From contig RXIC02000101.1 of assembly GCA_003952965.2 (NCBI GenBank), forward strand, positions 52,201-116,200: 64,000 bases of DNA. Reading direction: 5' to 3'. This document shows positions 1 through 10,075 of this stretch, in pieces; position 1 is the stretch's first letter; each line of letters opens with the position of its first letter. A model generated the notes under the pieces. That model was given only the letters and a program-made list of their open reading frames with translations. It ran no database searches and had not been told where the DNA came from. The position numbers and the translations under genes were made by a program. Source of the DNA: Morella rubra (taxonomy: Eukaryota; Streptophyta; Magnoliopsida; Fagales; Myricaceae).

Positions 1-230
1 CAAGGACAAGAGCCAAAAGAATTTCCCCTTCCTCTCCCCTGTCAAAGAGAAAACGAAAATACAGACAATCTTCTTGCAAATCCCCTGGTCTTGACGTTTC
101 AGGAATATCAGCAAGGCCATCTCATTGCCGCTATGGAAGAACAGAGATACAACTAAGGCCGTGAATTGGGAGGAATAGTGCAGACTGTGTACTAGAGGAA
201 CAAAATAGAGGAGTGCAACTAGAGAAATCG

Positions 231-3200
231 CTATTGACCAGTTTTGGCTCGTTTCATTCCATTGGTAATGAAAGGAGAAATGCTACCACGAAGTTGAGGG
301 CTCCCTTCTCTAAAATTGGAATCTGTCATAGCCAGTTCCCTTAACTGCTGCGTCTTATAGAAATCCTGAGATTCATCCTGCATGTTGAAAATGGAGACAG
401 GCTGAGTATTTTGTAAGGACATCATGATGCAGGAGTAAGAATTGTTCATCATGGTTGGCAGATAATCACAGCATTTTGTAATTGATCTACGGTTGAGACA
501 AGCAGAAGTCTTACAATGAGAAATATTTAATGCAGGAGTAAGAATTGTTCCCTTCGTTATCCAGAATATGCTAATCTAAAAGATATTTCACTTTGAACGA
601 TTCACTTTGGACTAGCTATCTGTTACTAAGTTGGCGGAAGACAAGTAGATTGACTATTACTGTGAAATATTTAACAGAATGTGTAAAGACAGTCGACCAG
701 TGATGGCAAATCTTTAGAGAGGAGAATTTAACCTGCCACAGGATCATGGTCATATTCTGAAAGACAGCGATTCCTACTTTCAGCTATTTAGATACATTCA
801 GAATGTGATGAAGGTAACTAAAACAATGTTAACACAATGCTGAAAACCTCACTGATGACAGTGTTTATTTGTCTTTTTGATTAGTAATATTGCTCATTAC
901 TATAACCCAATACTGTATTGAATGGACCATGTGATATTGGGAAACCCAAAAGAAGGAATGAGACTAAAAAGTGATACCAGTTTGAGAAGTTCTTCCAAGA
1001 TTTCTTGTGCTTGTCTCAACCGTAGATCAATTACACTGGCAGGGAATTCAGCCTCGATTAAAATGTGCAGAGGGTCATTCAAATGCTCATAACCCGGTCT
1101 TCTCCTCAGTGACTCCTCCTTGAGAACAAAAAAGCAAAGAACAAGATTTTTGAACAAGTCCTGAATAGATAGATGGCAGGAAAAATATGGAAATGTCTAA
1201 GAGGATTTAAGTAGGTATGCCACGTAGCTGAACTAAGGTTGTGTAAATTAACTTGCAGAAGTATATTCTGTAAACTGAATAATACCTTGTCTGGGTCTTT
1301 TATCGAACCTTTTCCTCGAATAAACACACGGCAACCAGTAAAAGCTTCCACTTGCCTTAGTGAATTGCCTCTGGGACCCAGCAGCCGGCCAATGAAATTG
1401 AACTGAAACATATAGAAGTTTGGTACCACCACCCGGGGAGGGGAGAGAGAGAATTTATAATACCCATTGAGCTTACAAGTTACAATACGCAATAAACTAA
1501 TTTTCTTAATTTTCAAAGCAGTCAACAGAAACTAAGTAAATTTAGATATGACCATCACATAATGCACTCATTGTGCACACTGCGTACATTAGGATAGCTA
1601 TCCACAGGAATATCCAGGCGCAAAACCCTCTTGACAAAATAGGAACTTAGGCTTGCTGGTGCTGCCTTCCAGTTCATATTCATCCCGTGCGGTCCTCCTA
1701 ATCGCTGTTACATCATGAACCTAGCTTTTTAGTAATGTTAGAAAAGAAATGACACTTGTTCACTTTAAAAAACAAAGGGGGGAAAAAGGGGAAAAACAGG
1801 CAGAGGAAAGCTCTAGCAAATCTAAATGATGAAAAGTAAATTAAATCAATAAACAGGAAGCCAGTAATTGTAAAATAATTTATCCAAATAATATGATGTT
1901 GGCAGTTCATGGGAGTGGACACAACCAACACAACAGAAAACTCAAGCATCTTAAGGCATTTGAGGATTGCACACCATACACTTTGATTTCATGTAAAATC
2001 AAGAATCGCCTAGAAAAAAGAAAAAAAAAGTTCAATCAAGAATCAAATGCTTCAAAATGCTAATGATTCGATTGGAAATCTCATGGATCCTTCTCAAATT
2101 ATCCGTTGCTTATCTTCAAATACTACTACGTTCACATCCTTAAGCTGTAGAACTTGCAACAATTGATGGTCCCCAACATAAGATGAAACTTTCCCATGAG
2201 CTTCCCCATGCATTGGTTCTCTGAGATTTGCCTTCGCAACCTCCTTATTACCTGTAACCACTGGGTTATAAGAACTGAGAATGAAGAATCTAGAGAACCC
2301 ACTTATGTGTTTTAACATGAACTGGTAAGGGAGGGAGAGAAGAGAGAGAGAAAGAGGTGGGGGTGTTTATTCGATTAAGAAACGTCTTAGCCTGAGATTA
2401 ACAAGGACGTTCGGACCAGGTTGCATAAAGGAAATTAGAGGTGTTTACACCAAAGGCATAGCTTAATCAAGCTTAAATGAGCAAGCATCAATGCAAATGT
2501 TGAACTAGTGGCCAAACATTTTAAGCAACATGAGGGGCATCAATATTTTTTTGCAAATGATACGATTAGGTGGATTATATCAACATGGCAGACATCCATT
2601 TCACAAATGTTGAACTATTGGCAACAAGTCAGTGTGACCTGTAAGCTTGATGCAGTTATTAGACGGGCAAAACCAGACATTCTTGAATCACCAAGCACAA
2701 ATGTAATTGATACTATTGCTAACTGGTGATTGACTAGCAAAAGATAGCTCTTGCGTGAGTCAAAAATCACACAATACAATGCTGGTTGGGGATGGAAAGC
2801 AGAAACATCAAGCCAAGTGGGCTTTCGAACCATTTGTAGTCTACTTATAGCCAACACTTCTGGTTAGCATCAAGAGGTGCACCACATTGACATTCTTCCA
2901 CAATTAGTCAAGGTTATCTAATATAAAACTCTTTATACTAATTCCCCTTTACAGTGTTTCTAAGCAAGGTAAAAAATAGATTATGCAGGATTACAGATAC
3001 TCAGTGACAACAATTGGAAAGAGGATTCATCCACAAAAATATTTGCACTATAGAAGAGGAATGTAAAAAGTGGAGACTGGAGAAATAAACTGAACGGACA
3101 CAATGAGACTGACAAAGGCACGAATGCTTACTTCTTGAGGCAGGCCATTCCGGACACTGGAGCCTGTTCCTCTATTGTTTGGCATTATATCAAATGAACT

Positions 3201-3881
3201 CAAAGGGCTAGGGCTTCCGTATTGCAGTCTGTCAAAGTCACTAAACCCATGATTGGGAGCCATTCCAGCAACCCGCAATATCTCTGTCACAAAAAATAGT
3301 GCATATATAGATCTTTCTTTTTACTGTGTAGAATCTAACTCTCAAAAACTGAAAATTTGAACTATGTCGTCAAAAAGGTCACAAGATTATCATAGAACCC
3401 ATTACAAAAAAAACATGGAGAGAAAGGAAAGAATCATAAAAGTTGACTTCAGGCTGCCAAATATAACAATCAAACTGATGCAGACCATTCACCAAAATGA
3501 ATTTCATATATCTTCATTACTTGCGATTTTGTTAAGTTCAAAACGGTCAATTAATTTGACCTACAGCATTAATAGTATGTGTTTGTAACCAAATGACCAA
3601 ACCTTGATTCAAGAGTCGACTACACATGGGAAGAACTTGCATGAAGGGCCCAAGTTTCTGGTGCTCTGCTAACAACTCTGTCAAGTATTGACTAGAAAAA
3701 AGACGATGACATATTCGAAGTCATCAGATACTGATCCAAAAGTTACTGGAAGGGGAACACGAACTCAAAATTCATTTCAAGTTGTGGAATTGATTGCTTG
3801 CCTGTCGACATCCAGGTTGCTTCTAATATGTGGAGACAGAGTTCTTGCGGGCGAGAAATGTTGTGCATATAAATCAGACAT
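231..3881 (-). CDS. STAR/KH-domain RNA-binding protein (plant quaking-like, SPIN1-like)
   Basis: Predicted 280-aa nuclear RNA-binding protein of the plant STAR (quaking/SPIN1-like) family. Exons in transcription order: 3881-3802, 3691-3603, 3283-3132, 1704-1588, 1402-1286, 1118-978, 377-231. All phases agree and the length is normal for the family. The N-terminus starts [13 protein letters not shown], followed by the STAR dimerisation segment ([18 protein letters not shown], about residues 28-45). The KH domain spans about residues 130-230 and carries the GPRG loop in exon 5. The C-terminus ends [15 protein letters not shown], as usual for the family. The start is the only ATG that yields the conserved N-terminus. 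Intron 1 has a GC donor (CAG|GCAAGC); the other introns are GT-AG. Intron 3 (1705-3131) is the longest. STAR proteins bind RNA and act in splicing, stability or translation; the specific target here is unknown. Confidence 0.95.
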
Positions 3882-4231
3882 AAAGATTGCAAGAACCTAT
3901 GCACCAAAAAGAAGGAATCTCTGGTTTCAGAGAGGAGAAGAAAACTGAAGTTGGGGGAGACTACAGCGACTCCTCGAAGGTTTCTCAAGTAACTGAACCA
4001 CGATGAGATAGGAAATGGTGGAGAAGCTAGGAGAGGCACGGTAAAGACTAGATTGTTTATTTTTTGTTTTTATCTTTTGGCTTTTAAATTTTCTTTGACG
4101 TTGGACATGTTCTATGAAAGTATATTAGCCTGTTGGACATGTTATAAACGTATGGTAGGCTATAATAAATGTAATACAATTTATAAAATTAATTTTTTAA
4201 TTTTAAAAAAATTATATATAAAATATCAATA
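3882..4231. other. 5' flank of the KH gene
   Basis: Probable 5' UTR and promoter of the KH gene (about 3882-4050), then AT-rich sequence up to the hAT insertion. No conserved coding segment is visible. Confidence 0.4.
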
Positions 4232-4239
4232 CATTTAAC

Positions 4240-5122
4240 TAGAGCTGTATACCGGTACCGACGGTGGGCCGGTTAACCGGCTTTGCCACCGGTACTAGTC
4301 ATCGCTCCCTGCTTAGTAGCGGGGGTGGTGCCGGTTGCCATTTTCACCAAAAAGCGGTGAAAATGGCGATGGCGGTGAAACCGCCCACCGTTGGGCTGTT
4401 CACTGCCAAACCGTTTTTTTTTTTTTTTTTTTTTTTTTTTATTAAAAGACGCTATCGTCATTTCATTTAGTAGCTTAGGGTTTTTTTTTTTCTTCTTAAC
4501 GGCTCCCCCCCCCCTCCCTCATTTCGCACAGCCTTCGCCCTACCTACCTCTCTTTCTCCTTCAGTTCTCTCGATCCCTCTCAGTGCTTTCACTCAACTCT
4601 CTACGGCCGGCCCACAGCTCTCCTTCAGCCGCACCCCCCTCAGTAAGAAGCAACGGCTACAAGCCATTTTTAGCTCTATCTTCCCTTATGCAGCAACTTC
4701 ATCTTCTCTCTCTCTCTCTCTCAGTTTTGTTGTGATTTGCTGTTGGGTTTGGGATTTTTTTGCTATTTCGTTGTAATTTGCTACTGGTTTTGTGGATTTG
4801 TTGCGATTTGGTTGTAATTTGCTACTAGATTTTGTGGATTTTTTTTTTTTTTTGCGATTTGCTGCTGGATTTGTGGATTTTTTTGCGATTTGGTTGCGAT
4901 TAGCTCTGTCGTGATTTTTTTGCGATTTGCTCTTCTTTTTTGTGATTTTTGTGATCTCCAATGTAGGGCGGTAACCGCTACCGCTACCGCCACCGTCGAA
5001 ACCGCCACGGCTAGGGGCCAGTTTCTTCCCCTAACGGTGGCGGGGGCGGTGTCTATTTTTAGACAACCATTCATAGCGGTGGAGGGCATAATCGCCACCG
5101 CCACTAGTTATGCACAGCCCTA
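4240..5122. mobile_element. Non-autonomous hAT-type DNA transposon, 883 bp
   Basis: Flanked by a perfect 8-bp direct repeat CATTTAAC (4232-4239 and 5123-5130), the target-site size of hAT elements. The termini are imperfect inverted repeats: TAGAGCTGTA at the left, and TAGGGCTGTG when the right end is read inward. Both subterminal regions are GC-rich and hold many GGCGGTGG/CCACCG-like motifs, as expected for transposase-binding subterminal repeats. The interior holds T-runs (from 4414), C-rich pyrimidine sequence and T-rich repeats of TTGCGATTTG type. No transposase reading frame is visible, so the element depends on a partner elsewhere. Confidence 0.88.
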
Positions 5123-5130
5123 CATTTAAC

Positions 5131-5420
5131 GCAAATTTCAACAACTTTTCAAACAAACGCTAATACTTAAAAAAAAAAAAAAAATTCTTAAAATCTTTTC
5201 TCTCTATACTTTTTCACAAACTCCAATACTTTTTTATTAAAAATTTATATCAAATAATCTATCTCTACACATTTTAACAAACTCCAATAAAATTAAATAT
5301 CTTTAAAAACTTTACAACCTTTACACAAAAACTTATAAATTTCAATCTACATAAATATTCATAATCTATCAAAAATCCTAAAATTTTTATCATTTTTTTA
5401 TAAAGACGAATATCCAACGA
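5131..5420. repeat. AT-rich dispersed repeat, copy 1
   Basis: About 290 bp of AT-rich sequence with a clear second copy at about 28140-28440 in the same orientation. Shared stretches include ATCTATCTCTACACATTTT and TTAAATATCTTTAAAA. The hAT element lies directly against its left side. Class unknown. Confidence 0.6.
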
Positions 5421-6243
5421 ATGTACTACTAATTGGTTCTAATGGCATAAAATTATATTTTGAGGGGCTAAAATAAAAAATAAAATTATATATAAAAAAA
5501 ACCATTAAAAAAAGCCTACAAATATTTTTTTATTTTTTATTTTTGACAGAGTTGGGCCTAGCCCTCCCTTGATTGGTCTCCGGGTCAATTTATTGAAAGC
5601 TTTTTCTTTCCCATGTTCTGACCTAGTAATGTTGTACTATGTCAACTATGCACTGCTTTAATCAAACAATTGAATGTCGACATGTTAATTTTATAATAAA
5701 GCGACGGGAGGAAATCTTGTATGCAATGCCAATTAAACTAGAAATAAGTAATATACAGATAATTTTGTTTTCCTACCTAAAATTTTAGTTTATAAAAGAT
5801 GGTAAAAATAAAATTTAAATAAATTTTTATTAAATTATTTTATTAAATTAGAATTTTAGAGTGGGTAATTGCTTGTAATTCTTTCAACCCTCGTGTTGTC
5901 ATTTGTCTGAGCAAATGGAAACATGGTTTGCAGGGGTTTTGATTAGCCTGTTGGTGTTGACGCGAGGCGAGGCGTGGGAGGAGGGCTTCCACGTAAAAAG
6001 GTTGCTGTGGGATATTCTGTTGCCACATAGGCACTGACAGCAACAGCAAAAAATTACCTCAATACTATCGACGTGTCTCGACCTTTACACTTTCGCCCAT
6101 GGGGGAGGAAGATTTTTTTTTTTTAATAGTAATAATTCTGAAATTCCAAGCAGATCATCAGAGGACGAGGACGGCAATGGAGCGGGGCATGCCTAGCAGA
6201 TCTGACCGCCAGAGCTCGAAACCGAAGGAAAAGTGGTCCGGCG

Positions 6244-6261
6244 CACGTGAGCCACCACGTG
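6244..6261. promoter_or_regulatory. Pair of G-box (CACGTG) cores
   Basis: Two perfect CACGTG palindromes at 6244-6249 and 6256-6261, 12 bp apart. G-boxes bind plant bZIP and bHLH factors. They lie within a short open frame (ATG at 6177), with no recognised gene nearby, so a regulatory role is only inferred. Confidence 0.35.
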
Positions 6262-7455
6262 CTGGCTTGTCAACTTAGGTCACGGATAGATAAGGGCACC
6301 AGTTGATGTAGATTTTCTTCAAGCCGGTCTTGTCCGCCAAAAACCACCATAAACGTTGGGATCTAAGATTCAAGTTTCCTGAGAAAACATTCTTAAAAGT
6401 GATCGGCATGTGTATTTTATTAAAGACTTCAGTCACTGGAGAACAGAACGGAGTGGGAGGTTAGAAGGGTCAAAACTCCTCCCGCTGTCGGAGAGAGTGG
6501 TGGAGAGAGAGGAGGGCAATCGTAGGAGGGGTGAAAATTTTAGAGAGAAAGCAAAACTTCTATCTCTCTCTAGAAGTACTGTAGGGCAATTGGGGGCCCT
6601 TAAATTGTTTGCTTTTCCTTTTTGATATTCCTGTCTGTGGGGGCGAATATGCATCTGCAAAGGGTCATTCAGATTTGAGGCTTTTAAAATTCCTAATGCC
6701 CTTGGATCGGGTGCAATTATCCAGTCGGTTTTCCACTTTATTGCTAAAGCTATCGGTGACATGTATGGATTCTCCCATTTAAGTTTTATGATATGATTTT
6801 TAGTGCTTTTTAGTTAAATTTAATTGGCATTCGAATTATAACAACGATTCTAATATCAAAGATTATCGTTGCACTCTCAATTTGTTCAGTAAATAGTCTA
6901 ATTCATTAGAAATCAGTATCGTCAATTCGACTTAATTACATTTTGAAAACTCTTTACCAAAACATTTACGATCTTCAAAAGAAAAATTGTCTAATATGAC
7001 AGCAACTTAATTATCGCCATAATTAATCACTCGTTTCTGATGTAAACCAATGAAACCATTCCCACACCATACTATTGGCTTTCCCACCTAACATTCTACC
7101 TCAGGAAGCAGACAGATTTCCTTGATTAATTAGGAACACGCAATTATTGAACTGTGTCATAATGTTTGGTAAAGAAAGAGGACTACGTTGCATGACAGGC
7201 AAGAAACTTAACTTTAGGGGTCCAGATCTGTAATGTGCTTGTTGGAACTATAAAATTTGTGCTGTGCCACTCACACAAGAAAGTTTCTCATTAGACACGG
7301 GCAGACATCACCAAGCATAGGATTCCCACAAGGTGGCATAAAAAGTGCATTGCAGGTCACGTTGGGACAGGCACAACAATTAATGTATGGATCAAAATGA
7401 ACCTCGGGGAAGGCCCCAATTATAAAAATGATGCCCTACCCCCCAGCTATTCACG

Positions 7456-7815
7456 CCTATCTTGACATATAGCCCCAGCTAAAAAAACGACACTATTTTT
7501 GTGATCCAAAGCAGAGGAGACAACTAGTTTTACAATATTCTCTTGGACATGTTTATAGGAACATCCTTACTCCAAAATGTGACTATTATATCATAAACAT
7601 GTATATGATTTAAGGAGATGAGAGTCGCTCCTAGCCAATCTTGGCATATAGCCCCCAGCTAAAAAAAGTACACTATTTTTGTAATCAAAAGCAGTGGAGA
7701 CAACCAGCCTTGCAATCTTCTTTGTTCGTGCTCGAAAGAATATCTTTATTTCAAAATGTTCGATTTAAGTCATAATTACTGATATCATGAACTTGTATAT
7801 AATTTAAGGAGGTGG
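7456..7815. repeat. Direct duplication, two diverged units of about 175-185 bp
   Basis: Unit 1 (about 7456-7629) and unit 2 (about 7630-7815) share stretches such as CATATAGCCCCAGCTAAAAA, ACACTATTTTTGT, AAAGCAG-GGAGACAAC and TATATGATTTAAGGAG in the same order, with scattered substitutions. No coding potential seen. Confidence 0.65.
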
Positions 7816-9097
7816 CCAGGCTTGGTGTTGGATGGGGCCTCACTTCTACGGCCGAAAATGGGCTCAGAAGAAATGGGCTTCTACTTTTGTCTCTGCTGTT
7901 CTAGAAGAAAACCAAGAGGCAGTAGTTTAGGGGCATCACAAGAATTACGTGAACACCCGTGCTCAACTCACACCTGAATTGACAAAAAGGAAAAAGGTCA
8001 AAAGAGAAAGGAACCTCCATACTACAGGACTGCTGTCTACTGTACGGTAAGGTCAGTTGAGTGCTCTGCTTTATACAAACAGGTCCAAGCATTTTGAAGA
8101 ACTAGCTGCTAGATTCTTTATCGTCCAAAGATTTGTCTCAGTGGGTGGTTTCATTCCAATTTTTCCCATACTAAACCAAACATGGTGGCTATGGCTTCGT
8201 GAAAGACGAGAGAATTGCACTTCCCAGAGAAATTAGTCCAGAAAAATCGTCTCTTGAAAAAAATGCAAAAGAAAAAGGAAAACTACCTGGAGTTGGCTGT
8301 GCTGCACTAACTCATAGCGTGTGAGGAGGTGCAGTTGAGCTAATTCATTAAATGACTGAAAACGGTGGATATGATGCCTGAAAGTGACGGCATAGAAAAA
8401 GGGATAGAGCTGATCTGCTTCATGAGATGGTGGATTGTTTCTCACTTACCTTTTTGGGACGTAGCAACTGGCACTCTTTGTGTAATTGTGTCTACAGGGT
8501 TTGTAAAACCTATTCTTCCAATACAGCAGGAAGTAGAAAAAATTGTACAACACCATGGATATGTAAATTTCGCGAGTTAGATAAGTTTGACAATTGACAG
8601 ACATTGATCTGTCATCTTGCTGAACCTAATAAGTCCCCTCAGGTAGAGTGGCTTTGGTGAGAAAGGTTTTCGAATGTGTTGATTGGGGTTGGGGAGGGGA
8701 AAGGGTAGAAAGACACAGTGGAATGACATTAATTGGCCGATGAAAATAAATGTGTCATTCAAATTTCTGCACAGAGCTATGTTTCCAGTGGAGAAATTCC
8801 AGCTTATCCTTTGAATGGTAGACTGTGGAGGCATTCAGGCACAGGTCTATGGGGCAATGTAGGCTGTAGCAGAGTGTTTTTTTATGGATACTGGGGAAAA
8901 ACACGAAATCAAACTAGGAAAGAAAAACTGGTTAGAAGCTAGATAGATCAAAAGAACATCAAAGGGCTAATTTTTATGTTATTTCTTCCCTGAATTTGAA
9001 GAATTGACTGCTTAAAACCCATCAGAACAAATATTTCTTTGCGCAAGTGACATAACCTAAGGCCTAAAAGAAACAAAAAAAAAAAAGGGAAAATGAC

Positions 9098-10075
9098 CTA
9101 GCCTAAATCACATATTTCATCCTCCAAGACTGGTCGTGTCCGAGTTCCCATTGCCGATGGCGTCTTGGTATCACCAATGGAAGTACTCCGCAAGGTTACA
9201 CCCCTAGACGATTCCCATTCCATTTGCTGCACCTTCTTCTTATGTCTTAACCTTCTCAACGACGCAACTAATAAAGCCAACGCTGCCGCTAAGGCAACTC
9301 CACCAACCACCGAGCCAAGAACTATCCACTCTTTATTGTGGCTCTTTTCACGACCACCACCAACACCAACACCCCTAGCAGAAGGCTCTGTGTGGGGAGC
9401 TGGGGAGGGAGCAGTAGACTCGACAACTACAGAGAAGTGTCCTTGTTGAGTTGTTGGACAAACATTTCCGGATAGCATCTTGTCGAACTGCACTGAACCG
9501 TGTAAATCGAAATGTACACACCTGGGTGACAACCCATCCGGAGATGAACTCAAATTTGGGAACTTAATCAAGATGGGATTTTGGTAGGATGCTCTAATAA
9601 ACAATTCGGGTAAATCTGAAGCAGATAAATCAGAAGCGTTGTAGGCCAATAGACCCAGAACAGGAGCTAAATAAGAAAACCCAGGTAAAGGGTAAAAATA
9701 AGAAGACAAGTTGCCGAGGTTGTGGTAAAGCAAAACGACCCTCTTCACATAAGGCTGCTCAACGATCCCAGTGGGGATCTGAAACTCCTTGTAACTGTGA
9801 ACACCTCTGGTTCTCAGGCTGCCGCTTCGAACCCTCAGTGCAGAAACCTGAAGTCCTGCAAGATTGCTGGGAAGGCGGGTGTCAATGGGAATGCCTGTTT
9901 TGGGCCGGACAGCGAAGGTCCTGAAAGCATAATGTTGAAGAAGCGCATCTAGCGAGCGCGCAGAGATCTCTGGTAGCTGTGCATTGAGAAGTGGCAGCCA
10001 ACTGAGAGCGCATAGCAATGGAACGGCTAGAACAAAAATGGTCAGTTCGATCCTCATCTCCTTCTTGCGAAGCAT
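9098..10075 (-). CDS. DUF1191 single-pass membrane protein
   Basis: Intact single-exon frame of 325 aa. An N-terminal hydrophobic signal peptide (about residues 9-31, start chosen at MLRKKEM; Met7 is an alternative) is followed by a secreted domain with the DUF1191 signature: RPKTGIPID, LPSNLAGLQVSALR and RRVVLLYHNLGN-type segments (here KRVVLLYHNLGN). Possible N-glycosylation sites lie at N122, N146 and N174, and a likely disulphide pair at C186 and C206. A Pro/Gly-rich linker (220-243) leads to one transmembrane helix (about 251-273), a basic stop-transfer RRLRHKKK and a cytoplasmic tail of about 45 aa. The layout suggests a plasma-membrane protein with an extracellular domain. The molecular function of DUF1191 is unknown. 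It lies upstream of the KH gene on the same strand. Confidence 0.95.
   Translation of the reverse strand: MLRKKEMRIELTIFVLAVPLLCALSWLPLLNAQLPEISARSLDALLQHYAFRTFAVRPKTGIPIDTRLPSNLAGLQVSALRVRSGSLRTRGVHSYKEFQIPTGIVEQPYVKRVVLLYHNLGNLSSYFYPLPGFSYLAPVLGLLAYNASDLSASDLPELFIRASYQNPILIKFPNLSSSPDGLSPRCVHFDLHGSVQFDKMLSGNVCPTTQQGHFSVVVESTAPSPAPHTEPSARGVGVGGGREKSHNKEWIVLGSVVGGVALAAALALLVASLRRLRHKKKVQQMEWESSRGVTLRSTSIGDTKTPSAMGTRTRPVLEDEICDLG

Larger units (their letters stand above)
5421..9097. other. Intergenic region without recognisable genes
   Basis: No conserved protein or RNA gene seen in 3.7 kb. Notable items are two G-box cores near 6250 and a direct duplication at 7456-7815 (separate entries). 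Open frames here match no family I recognise and lack convincing splice context. Confidence 0.5.

Noticed and set aside
2094..2318. 74-codon frame inside the KH gene on the coding strand
   Set aside because: It lies inside intron 3, no STAR family member has a matching segment, and the phases of exons 3 and 4 join perfectly without it.
4391..5104. Several frames of 80-115 codons
   Set aside because: They are low-complexity translations (poly-Phe, Ser/Leu, Lys/Asn) of the T-rich interior of the hAT element.
6433..6762. 109-codon frame on the minus strand
   Set aside because: No recognised family, no splice or promoter context; purine/pyrimidine-biased DNA gives long chance frames here.
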